Shown: in pieces, positions 42,514 to 52,246 of the stretch
How positions within the stretch are numbered: position 1 is the stretch's first letter
Layout: each line of letters opens with the position of its first letter
NCBI GenBank assembly: GCA_905211265.1
Contig: CAJMAC010000002.1
Span: forward strand, 1-64,000
Length of the DNA stretch: 64,000 nt
Source of the DNA: an uncultured Eubacteriales bacterium
GTDB taxonomy: Bacteria; Bacillota_I; Bacilli_A; RF39; UBA660
Reading direction: 5' to 3'
Program-made: the position numbers and the translations under genes
The notes under the pieces: generated by a model
Seen by the model: the letters and a program-made list of their open reading frames with translations, nothing else
Databases searched by the model: none
What the model was told of the DNA's origin: nothing

Positions 42514-43512
42514 ATGGATAATAAATTATATGATACAAGTTTACCAATTAATGGTGATGTTTATAATTTAAATAATAGTGTTATAAATGATAATAATGTT
42601 ACTAATAGTCAATCTATGTTAAGTAGATATGCTGATGAATTAACTAGTGTTACATATATTACTAATCCTGCGATTGCAAGAGATGAGGAAATAAAAAAAG
42701 CAATATTAATATTACTTACTCCTGAAAAATCTGCAGTTTTAGTAGGTAAGCCTGGTATTGGTAAAACTGCCATAGTTGAGGGTATTGCATATAAGATACA
42801 AAGAAATGATATACCTGATGCTTTAAAAGGGTATAAAATATATAGAGTTAATACTACTGCTTTATTAGGTGAAGATAATGGTGAAAATAGAGTTTTAAAA
42901 CTTGTTAATGAACTTAAGACAATGGATAAAATTATTTTATTTATAGATGAAATTCATACTTTAATTGGAAATGATGGAGCATTAGATTTAGCAAATATGT
43001 TTAAGGAAGGATTAAGTAGAGGTAGTATTAAGATGATTGGTGCTACTACTACTGATGAGTATAATAGATATATTCTTAGAGATAAGGCTTTTTTAAGAAG
43101 ATTTGAAAAAGTTGATGTTTCTGAACCTACTGAAGAAATGTGTGTACAAATATTATTGCAAACATTACCTAAGATAGAGAAACAAACTGGTGTTATATTA
43201 CCTTATACTGATTTTATTAAAGAAAATATTATGAAATTTATTGTGGAAACTACTAAGGAATATAATAGAGTATATGAAAATGCATCTAGATATCCTGATG
43301 TTGCTTTGGTATTATTACGACAAGCATTTTCTAATGCAATATATGAAAATAAAAAAGAAGTTGGATTTAAAAATATATATGATGCAATTAGATTTAGTAA
43401 GGCTGTATATCCTGATGTTATAAAGAAACAATTAGTTAAATTTATGGAAATATTTAAGGATGAATTACTTAGTGAAAGAGTGGTAGTAAATCCTGATAAT
43501 TATCTTGAATGA
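42514..43512 (+). CDS. Single-domain AAA+ ATPase related to ClpA/ClpB D1
   Basis: Walker A is GKPGIGKT (78-85), Walker B LFIDEIH (Asp145, Glu146), sensor 1 GATTTDEY and the arginine finger region DKAFLRRFEKV, all close to the first ATPase ring of ClpA/ClpB/ClpC. The protein stops after the small lid domain (332 aa), with no N-domain, no D2 ring and no ClpP-binding loop that I can see. It could be a MoxR-like or dedicated remodelling ATPase. The upstream 58-aa membrane protein is translationally coupled to it. Confidence 0.75.
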   Translation: MDNKLYDTSLPINGDVYNLNNSVINDNNVTNSQSMLSRYADELTSVTYITNPAIARDEEIKKAILILLTPEKSAVLVGKPGIGKTAIVEGIAYKIQRNDIPDALKGYKIYRVNTTALLGEDNGENRVLKLVNELKTMDKIILFIDEIHTLIGNDGALDLANMFKEGLSRGSIKMIGATTTDEYNRYILRDKAFLRRFEKVDVSEPTEEMCVQILLQTLPKIEKQTGVILPYTDFIKENIMKFIVETTKEYNRVYENASRYPDVALVLLRQAFSNAIYENKKEVGFKNIYDAIRFSKAVYPDVIKKQLVKFMEIFKDELLSERVVVNPDNYLE

Positions 43513-43515
43513 TTT

Positions 43516-43548
43516 AAAAAAATACTAGTTTTTAATTAGTATTTTTTC
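43516..43548. terminator. Bidirectional terminator
   Basis: AAAAAATACTA and TAGTATTTTTT form the stem, with T runs on both strands, between the AAA gene and the convergent ABC transporter operon. Confidence 0.82.
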
Positions 43549-44310
43549 TATATAACTAACAATTAAATACATAAGATATGATACTATCATTAAGATTATT
43601 ATGCCGCTTATTACAAGATTTAAATTAAATACTTGTGAACCATACATTATTAAATATCCAATTCCTTCTTTACTTACGAGTAATTCACCCATGATTACAC
43701 CTATTAGTGACATGGATACATTAACTTTAAGACTACTTATTATTGTTGAATAACTATTAGGTAATATTAAATACTTATATATTTGTGCTTTTGTTGCTTT
43801 AAATGATTTTAGTAAATTTATTTTATTTGTATCTGTTTCACTAAAGCCATTATAAACAGTTATTGTGGTTATTATAACAGATATTAGTAATGCCATAATT
43901 ATTATGGAATTTATATTTGCTCCAAAAATTATTATTATAATAGGTCCTAAACTTACTTTTGGTAAACTATTTATTACTGTAAGATATGGGTCTATTACTT
44001 TGTATAAGAATTTACTATACCATAATATTGTTGCAATTATAATCCCTAAGAATGTACCTAGTGAGAAACTTATTATTGTTTCATACAAAGTTATCCAAAT
44101 ATGATGATATAAATTATTTGTTTTATGTAGATTTATTATTGTTTTTACTATTCTTGATGGTGATGAATAGATAAATGTATTGATTATTTCTTTTTTAGCT
44201 AAATATTCCCAAATAAATATAAATAAAATTAATATTAATAATTGAGATAATTTAACTAAAATTTTATTTAGTTTAATCTTTTTTAAGTACTTTTTATATT
44301 CATTAGACAT
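43525..44310 (-). CDS. ABC transporter permease (SsuC/TauC/ThiX-like)
   Basis: A 261-aa permease with about six membrane helices and the cytoplasmic EAA-like loop (KINLLKSFKATKAQIYKYLILPNS). It belongs to the BPD_transp_1 family that imports nitrate, sulfonates, taurine or pyrimidine precursors of thiamine. I choose ATG 44310, which overlaps the stop of the ATPase gene by 8 bases; longer forms would overlap more. The substrate is not decided by the sequence. Confidence 0.82.
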   Translation of the reverse strand: MSNEYKKYLKKIKLNKILVKLSQLLILILFIFIWEYLAKKEIINTFIYSSPSRIVKTIINLHKTNNLYHHIWITLYETIISFSLGTFLGIIIATILWYSKFLYKVIDPYLTVINSLPKVSLGPIIIIIFGANINSIIIMALLISVIITTITVYNGFSETDTNKINLLKSFKATKAQIYKYLILPNSYSTIISSLKVNVSMSLIGVIMGELLVSKEGIGYLIMYGSQVFNLNLVISGIIILMIVSYLMYLIVSYIEKILIKN

Positions 44311-45052
44311 TGAAATCAATTTCTTTCCATATTTCATCATAATATTTATCAAATTCAATACATTTTCTATTATTTATTGGTGTAGTTTTATTTGTAAGAT
44401 TTATATCTATAACTTTCTTTATTGTTGAAGGCCTATCAGATAAGATAATTACTTTATTTGCCATTGTTATTGATTCAGAGATATTGTGTGTTACCATTAT
44501 TGCAGTTTTATTTTCTTTTTTTATTATTTTATAGACATCATCTGAGACAATTAATCTTGATTGTGCGTCTAGTGCACTAAATGGTTCATCTAGTAATATT
44601 ATATCTGGTTTTATTGCTAATGTTCTAATTAATGCTACTCTTTGTCGCATACCTCCGGATAAGTTTTTTGGATATTTATTTATAAATTCTTTTAATCCAT
44701 AAGTATTTAGTAAGTTAATTACATATGATTTATCATGTTTGTTTATTTTGCCTCTTATTTTTAATCCTAAGAGACAATTTTCTAATATTGTTAAATGATC
44801 AAAGAGACAATCTTGTTGAAACATGTAACCTATTTTTATATCTTTATTATTATATTTTATTAATCCTGATGTTTTGTTTTCAAGATTTGCTAGAATTGAT
44901 AATAATGTAGATTTTCCACATCCAGAAGGTCCGACAATGGCAATAAAATCTTTTTCATATACTTCGAATGAGATATCTTTTATTGCATTAACTATACCTT
45001 CTTTGGATAAGTAGTTTTTACTTAGATTTTTTATTTCAAGTATTTTATTCAT
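44303..45052 (-). CDS. ABC transporter ATP-binding protein (SsuB/TauB/ThiZ-like)
   Basis: Walker A GPSGCGKST, Q-loop MFQQDCLF, signature LSGGMRQRV, Walker B IILLDEPFSALD and the H-loop MVTHNISESI are all present. The 249-aa length is normal. The start is ATG 45052, overlapping the end of the binding-protein gene; ATG 45070 is an alternative. It energises uptake with the permease encoded after it. Confidence 0.88.
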   Translation of the reverse strand: MNKILEIKNLSKNYLSKEGIVNAIKDISFEVYEKDFIAIVGPSGCGKSTLLSILANLENKTSGLIKYNNKDIKIGYMFQQDCLFDHLTILENCLLGLKIRGKINKHDKSYVINLLNTYGLKEFINKYPKNLSGGMRQRVALIRTLAIKPDIILLDEPFSALDAQSRLIVSDDVYKIIKKENKTAIMVTHNISESITMANKVIILSDRPSTIKKVIDINLTNKTTPINNRKCIEFDKYYDEIWKEIDFNV

Positions 45053-46046
45053 AATCTTTGAAGAATTCATTAAATATTAATTTGTCATATTCTACATAAT
45101 TATCTAATTCATTTGATGCTTTCATGATATCTTGGATATGTTTAAATTCTTCATCATTAATAGTTATATTTTCTTTCCATGCGTTACCATCTTTATATCT
45201 TTTTACTATTTTAATTAAATCATTCATTGAGGTATCTGGGAAGAAATCTATAATACATTCGGCAATTTTTTCTTCGGAATTATTTTTTACAAATTCTAAT
45301 CCTTTATTAATTGCTTTAGTAAATTTTTTAATTATATCTTTATTGTTTTCAATATAACTTGTTCTTGCATTATATGCTGTATATGGAACATTACCTCCGA
45401 GTTCTCCAATGTATGCAACTACATAACCATAACCATTTTTTTCTACAGATAGGGCATTTGGTTCAAATAAGGTTACAAAGTCACCAGTTCCTCCGATAAA
45501 AGCACCTTCCATAGCAGAAAAGGCAATTGATGTATCTATATTAACATCTTTCTTTGGATCAATATTATTTTGTCTTAATGCCCATTCAAAAGTCATTTCT
45601 GGCATACCGCCAATTCTACCTCCGATTATTGTTTTTCCTTTTAAGTCTTTAAGGGTAAAATTGTCATATTTTTTTCTTGATACTAAAAATGATCCATCTT
45701 TTTGGGTAAGCCCTGCGAATGTTTTTATGTAGTCTTTTTCACCACCATTATAAACATATATTGTTGCTTCGGTTCCTGAGAAACCAATATCAGCATCCCC
45801 TGATAATACTGCAGACATTACGGCATCCGCGCCACTTGTTAAGATTAAATTAATTTTTAATCCTTCTTCTTCAAAATAGCCATTATTTATTGCTAAATAT
45901 TGTGGAGCATAGAATATTGTATGTGCAACTTCTGCCAATGTAATTTGTGTTAAATTATTGTCCTCTTTATCTTTTTTACTAATAGTAAATACTGTAATTA
46001 TAACTGCTAATAGAAGTATAATTACAATAGTTAAAAATTTTTTCAT
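45045..46046 (-). CDS. ABC transporter substrate-binding protein (NMT1/THI5-like)
   Basis: The fold is type II binding protein: ITLAEVAHTIFYAPQYLAINNGYFEEEGL is the typical start of NMT1/THI5-like proteins, followed by GADAVMSAVLSGDADIGFSG and KDLKGKTIIGGR. The N-terminus has one hydrophobic helix but no lipobox Cys, so the protein is either released or held by an uncleaved anchor, unlike most Gram-positive binding proteins. Possible ligands are hydroxymethylpyrimidine or riboflavin-type precursors, or sulfonates. A TATAAT-type box and AAGGAGG precede it; it is first of the three-gene operon. Confidence 0.82.
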   Translation of the reverse strand: MKKFLTIVIILLLAVIITVFTISKKDKEDNNLTQITLAEVAHTIFYAPQYLAINNGYFEEEGLKINLILTSGADAVMSAVLSGDADIGFSGTEATIYVYNGGEKDYIKTFAGLTQKDGSFLVSRKKYDNFTLKDLKGKTIIGGRIGGMPEMTFEWALRQNNIDPKKDVNIDTSIAFSAMEGAFIGGTGDFVTLFEPNALSVEKNGYGYVVAYIGELGGNVPYTAYNARTSYIENNKDIIKKFTKAINKGLEFVKNNSEEKIAECIIDFFPDTSMNDLIKIVKRYKDGNAWKENITINDEEFKHIQDIMKASNELDNYVEYDKLIFNEFFKDYE

Positions 46047-46169
46047 ATAACCTCCTTAATCATTTTATTATATTCTTAATATGTAAAAGTGTTAATTTTA
46101 TAAAACATTAATAAATACTTTGAAATATTAAAAAAGTATGTTATTATTAGAATAGAAAGGAGTGGAAGA

Positions 46170-46696
46170 ATGAAGAAAGTAATTAAAATGTTTTCTAATT
46201 CTTCAAAATAATCTTCAGATATATTAACTGATGTTAGTATTTCTAGTAGTAATAAAACTATTCCATATGATGCATTAGTAAATGTTCGTAAGATTACTGA
46301 TGGTGAAACTTATAAGAAAATATTAGATATTTTAAAACTTACTAATAGTGAAATGTATGATTTAAAATTATTTTCTAAATCATTAGATAATTATGTATCT
46401 AAATTAGTTAATGGTAGTTTTGAAGTAAAAATTCCTATTAAAGATGAATATAAAATAAGAATTTAATAGCATATTATGTTGATGATAATGGTAAAGTAAC
46501 AGAGTATGAAGTTACTGTTAAGGATGGTTATGCAATATTTAATACTGACCATTTTAGTATTTATACTTTAGGTGTTAAGAATGTTAATAATCCACAAACT
46601 GGGGATAATATTATTAATAGTGTTATTTTAGCATTTGTTTCTATTATCTGTTTGAGTGGAATAGGAATATATTTCTACAAGAATAAAAGAAGTTAA
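46170..46696 (+). pseudogene. Broken gene for a sortase-anchored surface protein (NPQTG)
   Basis: A good ribosome site (GAAAGGAG) and ATG 46170 lead to 13 codons and a TAA (46209-46211). The same frame continues open to TAA 46464-46466. The rest, from 46469, is readable in the next frame and ends with NPQTGDN, a hydrophobic helix and KNKRS, which is a cell-wall sorting signal. Restoring one T at about 46462-46464 would join the last two parts (RILIAYYVDD). One stop and one frameshift therefore inactivate it. Confidence 0.8.
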
Positions 46697-46709
46697 AATG
46701 TAAAAAAAA

Positions 46710-46735
46710 CAAGAGAAATTTCTTGCTTTTTTTCT
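46710..46735 (+). terminator. Terminator after the surface protein pseudogene
   Basis: CAAGA and TCTTG around a 6-base loop, then a T run. Confidence 0.7.
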
Positions 46736-46792
46736 TTGTTGTGTTGCTTTACTTTTAATTTTATATTATACTATATTTAGATAGGAGGAATA

Positions 46793-47827
46793 ATGAAAAA
46801 GAAATATTTTTTATATGGTGGTATTGGACTTGTAGTTATTATATTAGGAGTGGTTATTATGAGTTTATCTAATCCTGATAGAAAGGTTAAGATAGTTGAT
46901 AGTGAAAATAAGAATATTGTTTTAGAGGATTATAGTACTAATGAATTTAAGATTAAGAAACCTAAGGGATGGAAAGTAGATGTTTTAGGAGATTATATTC
47001 ATTATACTATTAAGGTATATAATCCTGAGAATAGTTTATATCAATTTTTCTTTAATATGAAAACTGAGGGATATAATAAGTCAGAAGATGCCAAAAGATG
47101 GCAACAGAAGTATTATCCAAATAATATTTTTGCTAAAACATCTGTAATTGAAGAGAAGACTACGGAAGGATTTTATAAAATATTTAATGATTTAGGTACT
47201 TTAAATAATAATGCTACATTTACTTTTCCTGTTTTAAATGAATTTAAAGTTGTTGATAATTTAGGCAAAGCAGTTATAGGTGGAGATATTTTAAGGGCAA
47301 CATTTAAAGATAATAATGGTAAAGATGCCGAAGGTTTATTTACTGCTTATGTATATGATGTAGGACCATATTATGTTTATGAAAATATTATTTCTGGTAA
47401 ACAAATTGATATAAATTATTTAAATGTATATGATACAATGTTTTATACTGCGCCAAAGTATGACTTTATAAATTGGGAAGATACTTTAAGTATTGTTGCT
47501 TCTTCGCTAGAATTTACTGATACTTTTGTAAATGGCTTTAACAACCAGCAAGATGCTGTTATGAAAAATTTTCAAAATATTAGAAATGTTGGTAATCAAA
47601 TAACTGATGGTATTATGGATTCTTGGGAAAAGAGAAACAAGAGTTATGATATTATGAGTCAAAAACAAAGTGATGCTACTTTGGGATATGAAAGAGTATA
47701 TGATACTGAAACTAATGAAGTATATAAGGCTTATAATGGCTTTACTGATGATTATAGTGGTAAGAGATATAAAAGTATTACTGATGATATGTATACATAT
47801 AAAGTAGTAGGATATATTGAAAAATAG
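46793..47827 (+). CDS. Hypothetical membrane-anchored protein (344 aa)
   Basis: Not recognised. Lys-rich start and one N-terminal membrane helix (about 6-24), then an extracellular part with FKIKKPKGWKVDVLGDYIHY, which looks like the beta-sheet start of a PsbP/Mog1-like fold (weak). The C-terminal part has GYERVYDTETNEVYKAYNGF, a segment often found at the end of such secreted proteins. Ribosome site TAGGAGG. The next gene follows by 8 bases. Confidence 0.6.
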   Translation: MKKKYFLYGGIGLVVIILGVVIMSLSNPDRKVKIVDSENKNIVLEDYSTNEFKIKKPKGWKVDVLGDYIHYTIKVYNPENSLYQFFFNMKTEGYNKSEDAKRWQQKYYPNNIFAKTSVIEEKTTEGFYKIFNDLGTLNNNATFTFPVLNEFKVVDNLGKAVIGGDILRATFKDNNGKDAEGLFTAYVYDVGPYYVYENIISGKQIDINYLNVYDTMFYTAPKYDFINWEDTLSIVASSLEFTDTFVNGFNNQQDAVMKNFQNIRNVGNQITDGIMDSWEKRNKSYDIMSQKQSDATLGYERVYDTETNEVYKAYNGFTDDYSGKRYKSITDDMYTYKVVGYIEK

Positions 47828-47835
47828 GGGTTAAT

Positions 47836-48777
47836 ATGAAGAATAAAAAATTAATATATATTATTTCTGGTATAGTAGTTTTAGTAATAGTTATTTTATG
47901 TATTGTATTGCTTGGTAATAAAAAAGATAACAATGATAAGGATAATTCTAATAATAATAAATCTAATACTTTATTAAGTGAGGTAATAAAGAAAAATAAT
48001 AAGGATGAAAATTATTATAAAAAAATTAGTAATGCTGAAGTTTTAAATGAAGATACTTGTTTTAGAGATTATGCTTTTATTAGCAATAACAGTATTTATA
48101 TATATGATTATACTAAATTAGATAATGGAGAATTTTCTTATAAAAAGGTATTTGATGTTCCTAGTAATATTAAAGTTATGAATATTACTCCAGATGGTGG
48201 AGCAGATATTAAGTTTTATGATTATAATGATATATTGTATACTTTACATGATGATAATATTGATAATAAGGTTAGAAATAGTTATGATATGTTTTTAAAT
48301 GCTAATTATAATTTGAGTGATTATTTAAAATGGGAATATTCTACTACATATTTAGGTAAGAAAATTGATTATGATTTTATGTCTAATTATGCTTATTTTA
48401 AGGATAATCAATTATATGCTATTGTATATGGTAATGAGAGATATCCTAATATTGAAAAAATAAGTGGTAATTATGAAGGTGAAAATTTAATTAGAATATA
48501 TAATGAAAAGATATTAAAGACTGATAAGGGATATTATGAAATTATAAAATATTTTGATTCTAAATTAAATAAAACAGTATATACTACAATGAAAATTAAA
48601 TTACTTAGTAAGTATTATGATGAAGTTTTAACTTTTACTTATAAGTATGTAATATTAAAAGATTATACTATTATTCCAATAAATGATGTTATGGATAGGT
48701 TTAGTGATTATCAATATTCATATTATATTGGTGGACCTAATTATGAAAGTGAAATACCACAAGAATTTGAAGAGTAA
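47836..48777 (+). CDS. Hypothetical membrane-anchored protein (313 aa)
   Basis: Not recognised. One N-terminal membrane helix (about 5-28), an Asn/Asp-rich linker (about 30-45), then an extracellular domain with many Tyr, Asn and Asp. No catalytic motif is seen. It is the second gene of a pair with the preceding membrane-anchored protein and closes with a terminator. Confidence 0.6.
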   Translation: MKNKKLIYIISGIVVLVIVILCIVLLGNKKDNNDKDNSNNNKSNTLLSEVIKKNNKDENYYKKISNAEVLNEDTCFRDYAFISNNSIYIYDYTKLDNGEFSYKKVFDVPSNIKVMNITPDGGADIKFYDYNDILYTLHDDNIDNKVRNSYDMFLNANYNLSDYLKWEYSTTYLGKKIDYDFMSNYAYFKDNQLYAIVYGNERYPNIEKISGNYEGENLIRIYNEKILKTDKGYYEIIKYFDSKLNKTVYTTMKIKLLSKYYDEVLTFTYKYVILKDYTIIPINDVMDRFSDYQYSYYIGGPNYESEIPQEFEE

Positions 48778-48798
48778 ACTTATGTTTATTCTTTTTTT
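48772..48798 (+). terminator. Terminator
   Basis: GAGTAAAC, loop TTAT, GTTTATTC, T run. TATAAT at 48833-48838 starts the helicase transcript. Confidence 0.8.
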
Positions 48799-48872
48799 AT
48801 TAAAATATATAGTTATTTGTTATAAAAAATGTTATAATATTTATCAGATATGTTGTAGAAAGAAGGTATATA

Positions 48873-50975
48873 ATGAATATAGATAATTTGAATGATAAAC
48901 AGAAAGAAGCTGTTTTATATATAAATGGTCCAATGCTAGTTTTAGCAGGAGCAGGTAGTGGTAAGACTAAAGTTTTGACTAATAGGATTGCTAATTTAAT
49001 TGATAATGGTATAAGTCCTGCGAATATACTTGCTATTACTTTTACTAATAAGGCTGCAAAAGAAATGAAAGATAGAGTATTTAATTTAATAGGTAATGAT
49101 GCTTATATGATACAAATATCTACTTTTCACTCTTTGGGGTTAAAGATATTAAAAGAAAATTATGAGAAATTAGGATATGATAAAAATTTTGTTGTTATTG
49201 ATAGTGATGATGCACTTACTGTTATTAAGAAAATAATGAAGGATATGAATTTAAGCCCACAATATTATAATGCTAAAAATATTAGAAATAAGATTAGTTC
49301 TGCGAAAAATGAACTTATGGATTTACAGTCTTTTGCTAATTTGGAGTATGATAAAAATATTGTTAAGGTATATGAAAAATATTTAGAGAAATTAAAATTA
49401 AATAATTCAGTTGATTTTGATGATTTATTAATATTACCTATAAGATTATTTAGAGAGTATCCTAGTGTATTAGAAAGTTATCAAGAAAGATATAAATATA
49501 TTTTAATTGATGAGTATCAAGATACTAATGAATGTCAATATATATTTAGTAAGATGTTAGCTAAAAAATATAAAAATATATTTGTAGTTGGAGATAATGA
49601 TCAAGCAATATATGCTTTTAGAGGTGCTAATTATAAAAATATTTTAAATTTTGAAAAAGATTATCCTGATTGTAAAACTATTTTACTTGAAGAAAATTAT
49701 AGGTCTACTAAGACAATATTAAATGCTGCAAACTCTGTTATTAAAAATAATAAATTAAGAAAAGATAAAAATTTATGGAGTAATAATGAAGAAGGAGAAT
49801 TAATTAAATATATTAGGACTGATGGCGAAAAAGAAGAAGCGGATTATGTTGCAAAAGAAATTAAAAAATTAATTAGTGAAGGAGTTAATCCTGTTGATAT
49901 TGCTGTACTTTATCGTACTAATGCACAAAGTAGGGTTATGGAAGAAGCTTGTTTAAAAAATAATATTCCTTATAAAATTATTGGTAGTTTTTATTTCTAT
50001 AATAGAAAAGAAATTAAGGATTTAATATGTTATTTAAGATTAATTAATAATTATAAAGATGATGTTAGTTTACTTAGAGTAATAAATGTTCCCAAGAGAA
50101 AAATTGGTGAAAAGACAATTGATAATATTAGTAATGTTGCTTTAGTAAATAATTCTTGTTTATTTGATGCAATTAATGGTGGTAAGGAATTAGAGTTTAA
50201 AAACTTAATTCTTGATTTAAAAGAAAAATGTGAGAATTTAAGTTTAACTGAAATGGTTGAATTAGTATTAGATAAAAGTGGTATTAAACAAGAACTTGAA
50301 AATGAAAAATCTTTGGATTCTGAAATTAGATTAGAGAATCTTGAGGAATTTAAATCTATTACTAAAAACTATGAGGAAGAATATGGTGTTATATCACTAG
50401 ATGATTTCTTAAATGAAATTAGTTTAGTTAGTGATATGAGTGAACATCAGGATGGTAATAATAAAGTTAGTTTAATGACTGTACACTCAGTTAAGGGATT
50501 AGAGTTTGATGATGTTTTTGTAATTGGTATGGAAGAAGGTATATTTCCGCATTATAATGCTATTAATGAAGGTACTAATTCTGCGATTGAAGAAGAAAGA
50601 AGATTATGTTATGTTGCTATAACTAGGGCTAAAAAGAAATTATGGTTACTTAATGCTAAAAAAAGAATGCTATTTGGTAATACACAAGTTAATCCTCCTT
50701 CAAGATTTATGGATGAAATAGATAGTAAATATGTTGATAGTGAAAAGAGAACTACATCACTAGTAGGTAATGTTAAAAAGATTGTTAAAGAAAATATGTT
50801 TAATAATGATGATACTGATTTTAATGTTGGAGATATGATACATCATACTGATTATGGTAATGGTATTGTTACTGCGGTAGATAAATCTATTATTACGGTT
50901 GCTTTTCCTCATCCATTTGGTATAAAAAAACTTATGAAGAAACATAAGAGTATTAGTAAGGTAACAGTAGGTTAA
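48873..50975 (+). CDS. pcrA: UvrD/PcrA-type DNA helicase
   Basis: Superfamily 1 helicase motifs are complete: LNDKQKEAV (Q motif), LAGAGSGKTKVL, ITFTNKAAKEM, IDEYQDTN, VGDNDQAIYAFRGA, LEENYRST, MTVHSVKGLEFD and YVAITRAK. The 700-aa length and the C-terminal GDMIHHTDYGNGIVTAV Tudor-like domain, which binds RNA polymerase in PcrA, identify PcrA. It unwinds DNA 3' to 5' in repair and removes stalled complexes. Unlike in Bacillus, ligA does not follow. Confidence 0.94.
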   Translation: MNIDNLNDKQKEAVLYINGPMLVLAGAGSGKTKVLTNRIANLIDNGISPANILAITFTNKAAKEMKDRVFNLIGNDAYMIQISTFHSLGLKILKENYEKLGYDKNFVVIDSDDALTVIKKIMKDMNLSPQYYNAKNIRNKISSAKNELMDLQSFANLEYDKNIVKVYEKYLEKLKLNNSVDFDDLLILPIRLFREYPSVLESYQERYKYILIDEYQDTNECQYIFSKMLAKKYKNIFVVGDNDQAIYAFRGANYKNILNFEKDYPDCKTILLEENYRSTKTILNAANSVIKNNKLRKDKNLWSNNEEGELIKYIRTDGEKEEADYVAKEIKKLISEGVNPVDIAVLYRTNAQSRVMEEACLKNNIPYKIIGSFYFYNRKEIKDLICYLRLINNYKDDVSLLRVINVPKRKIGEKTIDNISNVALVNNSCLFDAINGGKELEFKNLILDLKEKCENLSLTEMVELVLDKSGIKQELENEKSLDSEIRLENLEEFKSITKNYEEEYGVISLDDFLNEISLVSDMSEHQDGNNKVSLMTVHSVKGLEFDDVFVIGMEEGIFPHYNAINEGTNSAIEEERRLCYVAITRAKKKLWLLNAKKRMLFGNTQVNPPSRFMDEIDSKYVDSEKRTTSLVGNVKKIVKENMFNNDDTDFNVGDMIHHTDYGNGIVTAVDKSIITVAFPHPFGIKKLMKKHKSISKVTVG

Positions 50976-51005
50976 GTATTTGCATATAATGTATTAGGGG
51001 GATAT

Positions 51006-51557
51006 ATGAATTATTTAATGTTAGTTAATAAGGATAATCCACTTGATAATGAATTTATACCCAGTAATTTAGTTGATGTTTTAAGTAAGTATAAAGATGG
51101 TATAAAGGCAAATGATAAATGTTATAAAAATTTCTTGTTAATGCAAGAGGATGCTAAAAAATATGGATATGATATTGATATAATGAGTGGATATAGAGAT
51201 TACTTATATCAAGAAAAAATATATAATAAGTTAGTTAAAGAAAAAGGTTTTAATTATGCTATTAGTAGAATTGCTAAGGCTGGTTGTTCTGAACATCAAA
51301 CTGGTCTTGCAATAGATATATGTATTTATAAAAATAATAAGTGTTATATAGAACATGAATTAGAAGATTTCGAGGAAATTAAATGGATACATCAAAATTG
51401 TTATAGATATGGTTTTATACTAAGATATCCTTTTGGAAAAGAAGATATTACTAAGTATAGTTATGAACCTTGGCATTTAAGATATGTTGGTAATGTTGCT
51501 AAAAGTATATATAATAATGATATTACATTGGAAGAATATTTGAATAATGTAAAATAA
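51006..51557 (+). CDS. D-alanyl-D-alanine carboxypeptidase, VanY/M15B type
   Basis: The M15B zinc site is present: SEHQTGLAIDI (His and Asp ligands) and EPWHLRYVG (Glu catalytic, His ligand). MSGYRDYLYQEKIY also fits. Such enzymes trim the last D-Ala from wall precursors. The 183-aa protein begins directly with the domain (LMLVNKDNPLDN) and has no signal peptide or membrane helix, whereas VanY homologues are normally exported. It may be cytoplasmic or secreted by another route. Confidence 0.85.
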   Translation: MNYLMLVNKDNPLDNEFIPSNLVDVLSKYKDGIKANDKCYKNFLLMQEDAKKYGYDIDIMSGYRDYLYQEKIYNKLVKEKGFNYAISRIAKAGCSEHQTGLAIDICIYKNNKCYIEHELEDFEEIKWIHQNCYRYGFILRYPFGKEDITKYSYEPWHLRYVGNVAKSIYNNDITLEEYLNNVK

Positions 51558-51558
51558 T

Positions 51559-51592
51559 GTAAAAGGAATAGAATTATATTTTATTCTTTTTA
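51559..51592 (+). terminator. Probable terminator after the VanY-like gene
   Basis: An AAAAGGAATA and TTATTCTTTTT stem with a bulge, then T-rich sequence. Confidence 0.55.
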
Positions 51593-51627
51593 ATTTTATG
51601 TTATATTTATATTGAAAGGAGAATGCA

Positions 51628-52221
51628 ATGAATAATAAAGGTTTAAAAATAGTATTGGTAGTATTAATTATTATGGTACTTGCTTTGGGTGGTTTTATTG
51701 TTTATGAAAAAACTTTAAAAGAAGATAATAATGTTATTGATAACAATAATAAAGTTAATGATAATAAAGTTAATGATAATATTAAGTCAGATGATAATAA
51801 AACTGATTGTAAATTAGATACTAGTTTAGTTAGTAAGTTTATTGGTACTTATACTTATGAAGGAGAGTATGTAGAAAAAGAAAAGAATGCTAGTGGAGAA
51901 ACTAAATATGAAGAAGATCCGTGGGCTAGTGGTAAGATGACTAGTGAAAAGTTAGTATTAAATGAAGATGGTAGCGCTAGTGCTAGTGCTGGAAATGTAA
52001 GAGCAGGTAGTTATAGTGCTGAAGGTAAATGGTATATTTCTAATAATGAATTAATTATTATTAATAGTAAGTGTGAGGCTACTATTATTGGTGATAAGGT
52101 AGAATATCCTAATTGTCAGCCTATTTGGTCATATTCTTTTGAAATAACTGATAATAATATTGTTATAAGTTCTCGTAATAATAGTATGGTTAAAGTTATT
52201 TTAAATAAAGTTAATGATTAA
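51628..52221 (+). CDS. Membrane-anchored small extracellular protein
   Basis: Unknown 197-aa protein: N-terminal membrane helix (about 6-27), a repetitive Asn/Asp/Lys linker (KVNDNKVNDN), then a compact beta-rich domain that begins FIGTYTYEGEY and includes LVLNEDGSASASAG and a paired Cys (KCEATI, YPNCQP). The pattern is like a lipocalin-type barrel. Ribosome site GAAAGGAG. Confidence 0.6.
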   Translation: MNNKGLKIVLVVLIIMVLALGGFIVYEKTLKEDNNVIDNNNKVNDNKVNDNIKSDDNKTDCKLDTSLVSKFIGTYTYEGEYVEKEKNASGETKYEEDPWASGKMTSEKLVLNEDGSASASAGNVRAGSYSAEGKWYISNNELIIINSKCEATIIGDKVEYPNCQPIWSYSFEITDNNIVISSRNNSMVKVILNKVND

Positions 52222-52246
52222 TAAGTAAAATTAGTGTAAAAAGATA

